From the NCBI RefSeq assembly GCF_015500095.1, contig NZ_CP062983.1, positions 2,108,001-2,172,000 on the forward strand: 64,000 nt of DNA. Direction: 5' to 3'. Source of the stretch: Phototrophicus methaneseepsis. Lineage in GTDB: Bacteria > Chloroflexota > Anaerolineae > Aggregatilineales > Phototrophicaceae. Shown piece after piece: positions 62,350-64,000 of the stretch (position 1 is its first letter; every line of letters begins with the position of its first letter). The notes beneath the pieces were generated by a model that saw only the letters and a program-made list of their open reading frames with translations, did not search any database and was not told where the DNA came from. The position numbers and the translations under genes were made by a program.

Positions 62350-62353
62350 GTTT

Positions 62354-63367
62354 ATGTCAATTAACGTCACGATAAAAGATGTCGCACGTGCTGCGGGAGT
62401 CTCTTATTCCACCGTCTCACGCGTCATCAACAACACAGCCAACGTCGATGAAAATAAGCGCCAGCGCGTCATAGATGCCATGAAACAACTTGGCTATGTG
62501 GCGAATTTACAAGCGCGTAGTTTAGCCGGTGGGCGCTCCCAGGTGGTCGGCATGCTCGTGCCTGATCTCGGTAATGGCTATACCGGTACGATCCTGCAAG
62601 GCGTTAATGCAGAAGCCACAGCCAATGAATACGAGATGATGCTCTATACCACGCATCATCGTAAGGTTAAAGAGCCGCTCTATGTGCAGACGTTGACCCG
62701 TGGCATGACAGATGGCTTGCTGCTTCTGTTACCTGTAGACCCTGGTGCTTACTTAGAGAGCTTGCGGGGCAAAAACTTCCCGTACGTCGTCATCGATCAT
62801 CAAGGCTTCGATACATTTAGCCCGACTGTCGTCTCCACAAATCGGCAGGGAGCTTATGACGGTACGACCTACCTCATCGAACTAGGGCATCGGCGTATTG
62901 GCTTTGTTTCCGGGTCGAACCATACCAGCAGCGCGATAGAGCGCTTACGTGGTTACAGAGATGCCCTCGAAGCACATGGCCTTTCTTACGATGAACAACT
63001 CGTCGTCCCTGGCAATTTCGACCAGCCTGATTCTTACAGGGCAGGGCTACGACTCTTAGATTTGCCAGAGCGCCCGACGGCGATCTTCGCAACCAGCGAT
63101 ATTTCAGCATTTGGGGTGATTGATGCGGTGCATGAGCGCGGTCTGCGCATCCCGGATGATATTTCTATATTGGGCTTTGATGACATCCCCCAGGCGGAGT
63201 GGATTAATCCAGCCCTGACGACTGTTCGACAACCCCTGTATGAGATGGGGCGGCGTGCTATGAAAATGTTATTGGACTACATCGAAGAACCAGACGCCCC
63301 GACTCAACGTTTAGTTTTGTCAACCGAACTTGTGATCCGTGCGACATGTCGCCGCATCACAGATTAG
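62354..63367 (+). CDS. LacI family transcriptional regulator
   Basis: The 337-residue product has the LacI helix-turn-helix and hinge ([40 protein letters not shown]) and a sugar-binding periplasmic-type domain ([60 protein letters not shown]). ATG 62354 was chosen; a TTG three codons earlier overlaps the operator. It likely controls itself and the sugar ABC operon that begins 110 bases downstream. Confidence 0.93.
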   Translation: MSINVTIKDVARAAGVSYSTVSRVINNTANVDENKRQRVIDAMKQLGYVANLQARSLAGGRSQVVGMLVPDLGNGYTGTILQGVNAEATANEYEMMLYTTHHRKVKEPLYVQTLTRGMTDGLLLLLPVDPGAYLESLRGKNFPYVVIDHQGFDTFSPTVVSTNRQGAYDGTTYLIELGHRRIGFVSGSNHTSSAIERLRGYRDALEAHGLSYDEQLVVPGNFDQPDSYRAGLRLLDLPERPTAIFATSDISAFGVIDAVHERGLRIPDDISILGFDDIPQAEWINPALTTVRQPLYEMGRRAMKMLLDYIEEPDAPTQRLVLSTELVIRATCRRITD

Positions 63368-63477
63368 GTGTTTGATGAGTCGTTGCAGCTTTATAAGGAG
63401 GATATGGCGTCAAATTGCTTGAACAAGTCTCTTGTCCATGCTCGAACGTATAAATAGTTTAAATTAAGGAAAGTAAA

Positions 63478-64000
63478 ATGCGAAAACTTCTTCTTTTCCT
63501 CGTACTTGGGTTGATGATCTTCCCAAATGTCGTATTCGCTCAAGATGACATTACCATTGAACTCTGGCACATTCAGAATACGGACCCGGGCCCGCAGCTC
63601 TTTGCAAGTGCGATTGAGCGTTACCAGGCAGATCATCCGAACGTCACCATTGATGCCATTGCCATGCAGAATGACCCCTATAAGCAGCGCATTCGTACCG
63701 CTATTGGCGCAGGTGATGAACCGTGCGTATTTATGTCCTGGGGCGGTGGCCCAATGCTGGAATATGTGGATGCTGGCACCATCATCCCGCTGACCTCTTA
63801 TTTTGAGACCCGTATCCCCAGTTACTACGATGGGGACAACTATATGGATTACTTCATGCCCGCTGGCTTCTCTAATGTGACGGCCCCTGACGGCGAAGTC
63901 TATGGCGTCCCTGTGGAGAATGTCTCCGTTGCAGTGTTCTACTATGACAAGCAAATCTTTGCAGAGTATGGCCTTGAACCGCCTACAACCATGAGTGAAC
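63478..64000 (+). CDS. Sugar ABC transporter substrate-binding protein (partial, runs off the window)
   Basis: The first 174 codons are present. A signal peptide (MRKLLLFLVLGLMIFPNVVF, cleaved after AQ or nearby) is followed by the family 1 extracellular solute-binding fold: ITIELWHIQNTDPGPQLFAS, YKQRIRTAIGAGDEPCVFMS, WGGGPMLEYVDAGTIIPLTS and YGVPVENVSVAVFYYDKQIF. It binds a sugar outside the cell and hands it to an ABC permease, probably encoded beyond the window. AAGGAAAG lies before ATG. It is likely controlled by the LacI-type protein upstream. Confidence 0.93.
   Translation, partial: MRKLLLFLVLGLMIFPNVVFAQDDITIELWHIQNTDPGPQLFASAIERYQADHPNVTIDAIAMQNDPYKQRIRTAIGAGDEPCVFMSWGGGPMLEYVDAGTIIPLTSYFETRIPSYYDGDNYMDYFMPAGFSNVTAPDGEVYGVPVENVSVAVFYYDKQIFAEYGLEPPTTMSE

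Larger units (their letters stand above)
62028..62353. other. Divergent region between feo and the LacI-type gene
   Basis: No protein gene is supported; the 71-codon minus-strand frame at 61977-62192 lacks start signals and family features. Two LacI-type operators lie at 62249-62262 and 62336-62349. Confidence 0.5.

Overview
The window reads as chromosomal DNA of a free-living heterotrophic bacterium of mid GC content, most likely a member of the Chloroflexota (Anaerolineae-like). This rests on the mix of gene types: TPR proteins fused to a membrane helix and a WD40-like propeller, TIR proteins with a SUMF1-type domain, DUF5667 and toast-rack proteins, and Tad pilin-like genes carrying calcium-binding repeats. 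No rRNA or ribosomal protein gene is present, so the placement is an inference.

Layout. Bases 1-20600 look like ordinary core and envelope DNA: the tail of a PQQ-type sugar dehydrogenase, a nitrilase-fold protein that has lost its catalytic residues, secreted and membrane TPR proteins, YceI with paired operators, dephospho-CoA kinase with an extra C-terminal domain, a toast-rack protein with a glycine-rich membrane partner, a group 4 glycosyltransferase, a degenerate adenylate-forming enzyme, an FHA protein, a channel-like membrane protein and two tandem TPR-propeller paralogues. A tRNA-Lys(CTT) gene at 20660-20732 ends this block.

Bases 20733 to about 36500 are an accessory island. Its backbone lies on the minus strand and is in ruins: the tail of a serine recombinase beside the tRNA, a frameshifted PRTRC-type ThiF gene, a PRTRC protein C remnant, three broken HU-like genes and several pieces of a DUF6094-like adenine methyltransferase. 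Between the ruins sit uninterrupted cargo genes: a TIR-SUMF1 protein, a membrane-spanning TIR-LysM-lamin-tail protein, a GNAT enzyme, an MBL-fold lactonase-like hydrolase, a TPR membrane protein, a large secreted propeller, a HEAT-like protein and an HD hydrolase. The two TIR proteins share a helical module after the TIR domain but carry different C-terminal parts. They are the best candidates for an undescribed sensing or defence system.

Bases 36500-48800 are a metabolic and regulatory region: three short-chain dehydrogenases with AraC, LysR and GyrI-type neighbours, two tandem serine hydrolases, a CocE/NonD esterase coupled to an EamA exporter, and a regulator with two MerR DNA-binding domains. 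Bases 49000-57400 hold a DUF1003 protein with a structured leader, an ECF sigma factor translationally coupled to a DUF5667/SH3 membrane protein, and a divergent operon of three TadE/TadG-like genes. One of these is a 968-residue fusion of a TadE anchor to thrombospondin type 3 calcium repeats and a Calx-beta domain. Bases 57600-64000 carry a GH88 unsaturated glucuronyl hydrolase, a DinB protein, a ferrous iron system with FeoB split into two genes, and a LacI regulator upstream of a sugar ABC substrate-binding protein that runs off the window.
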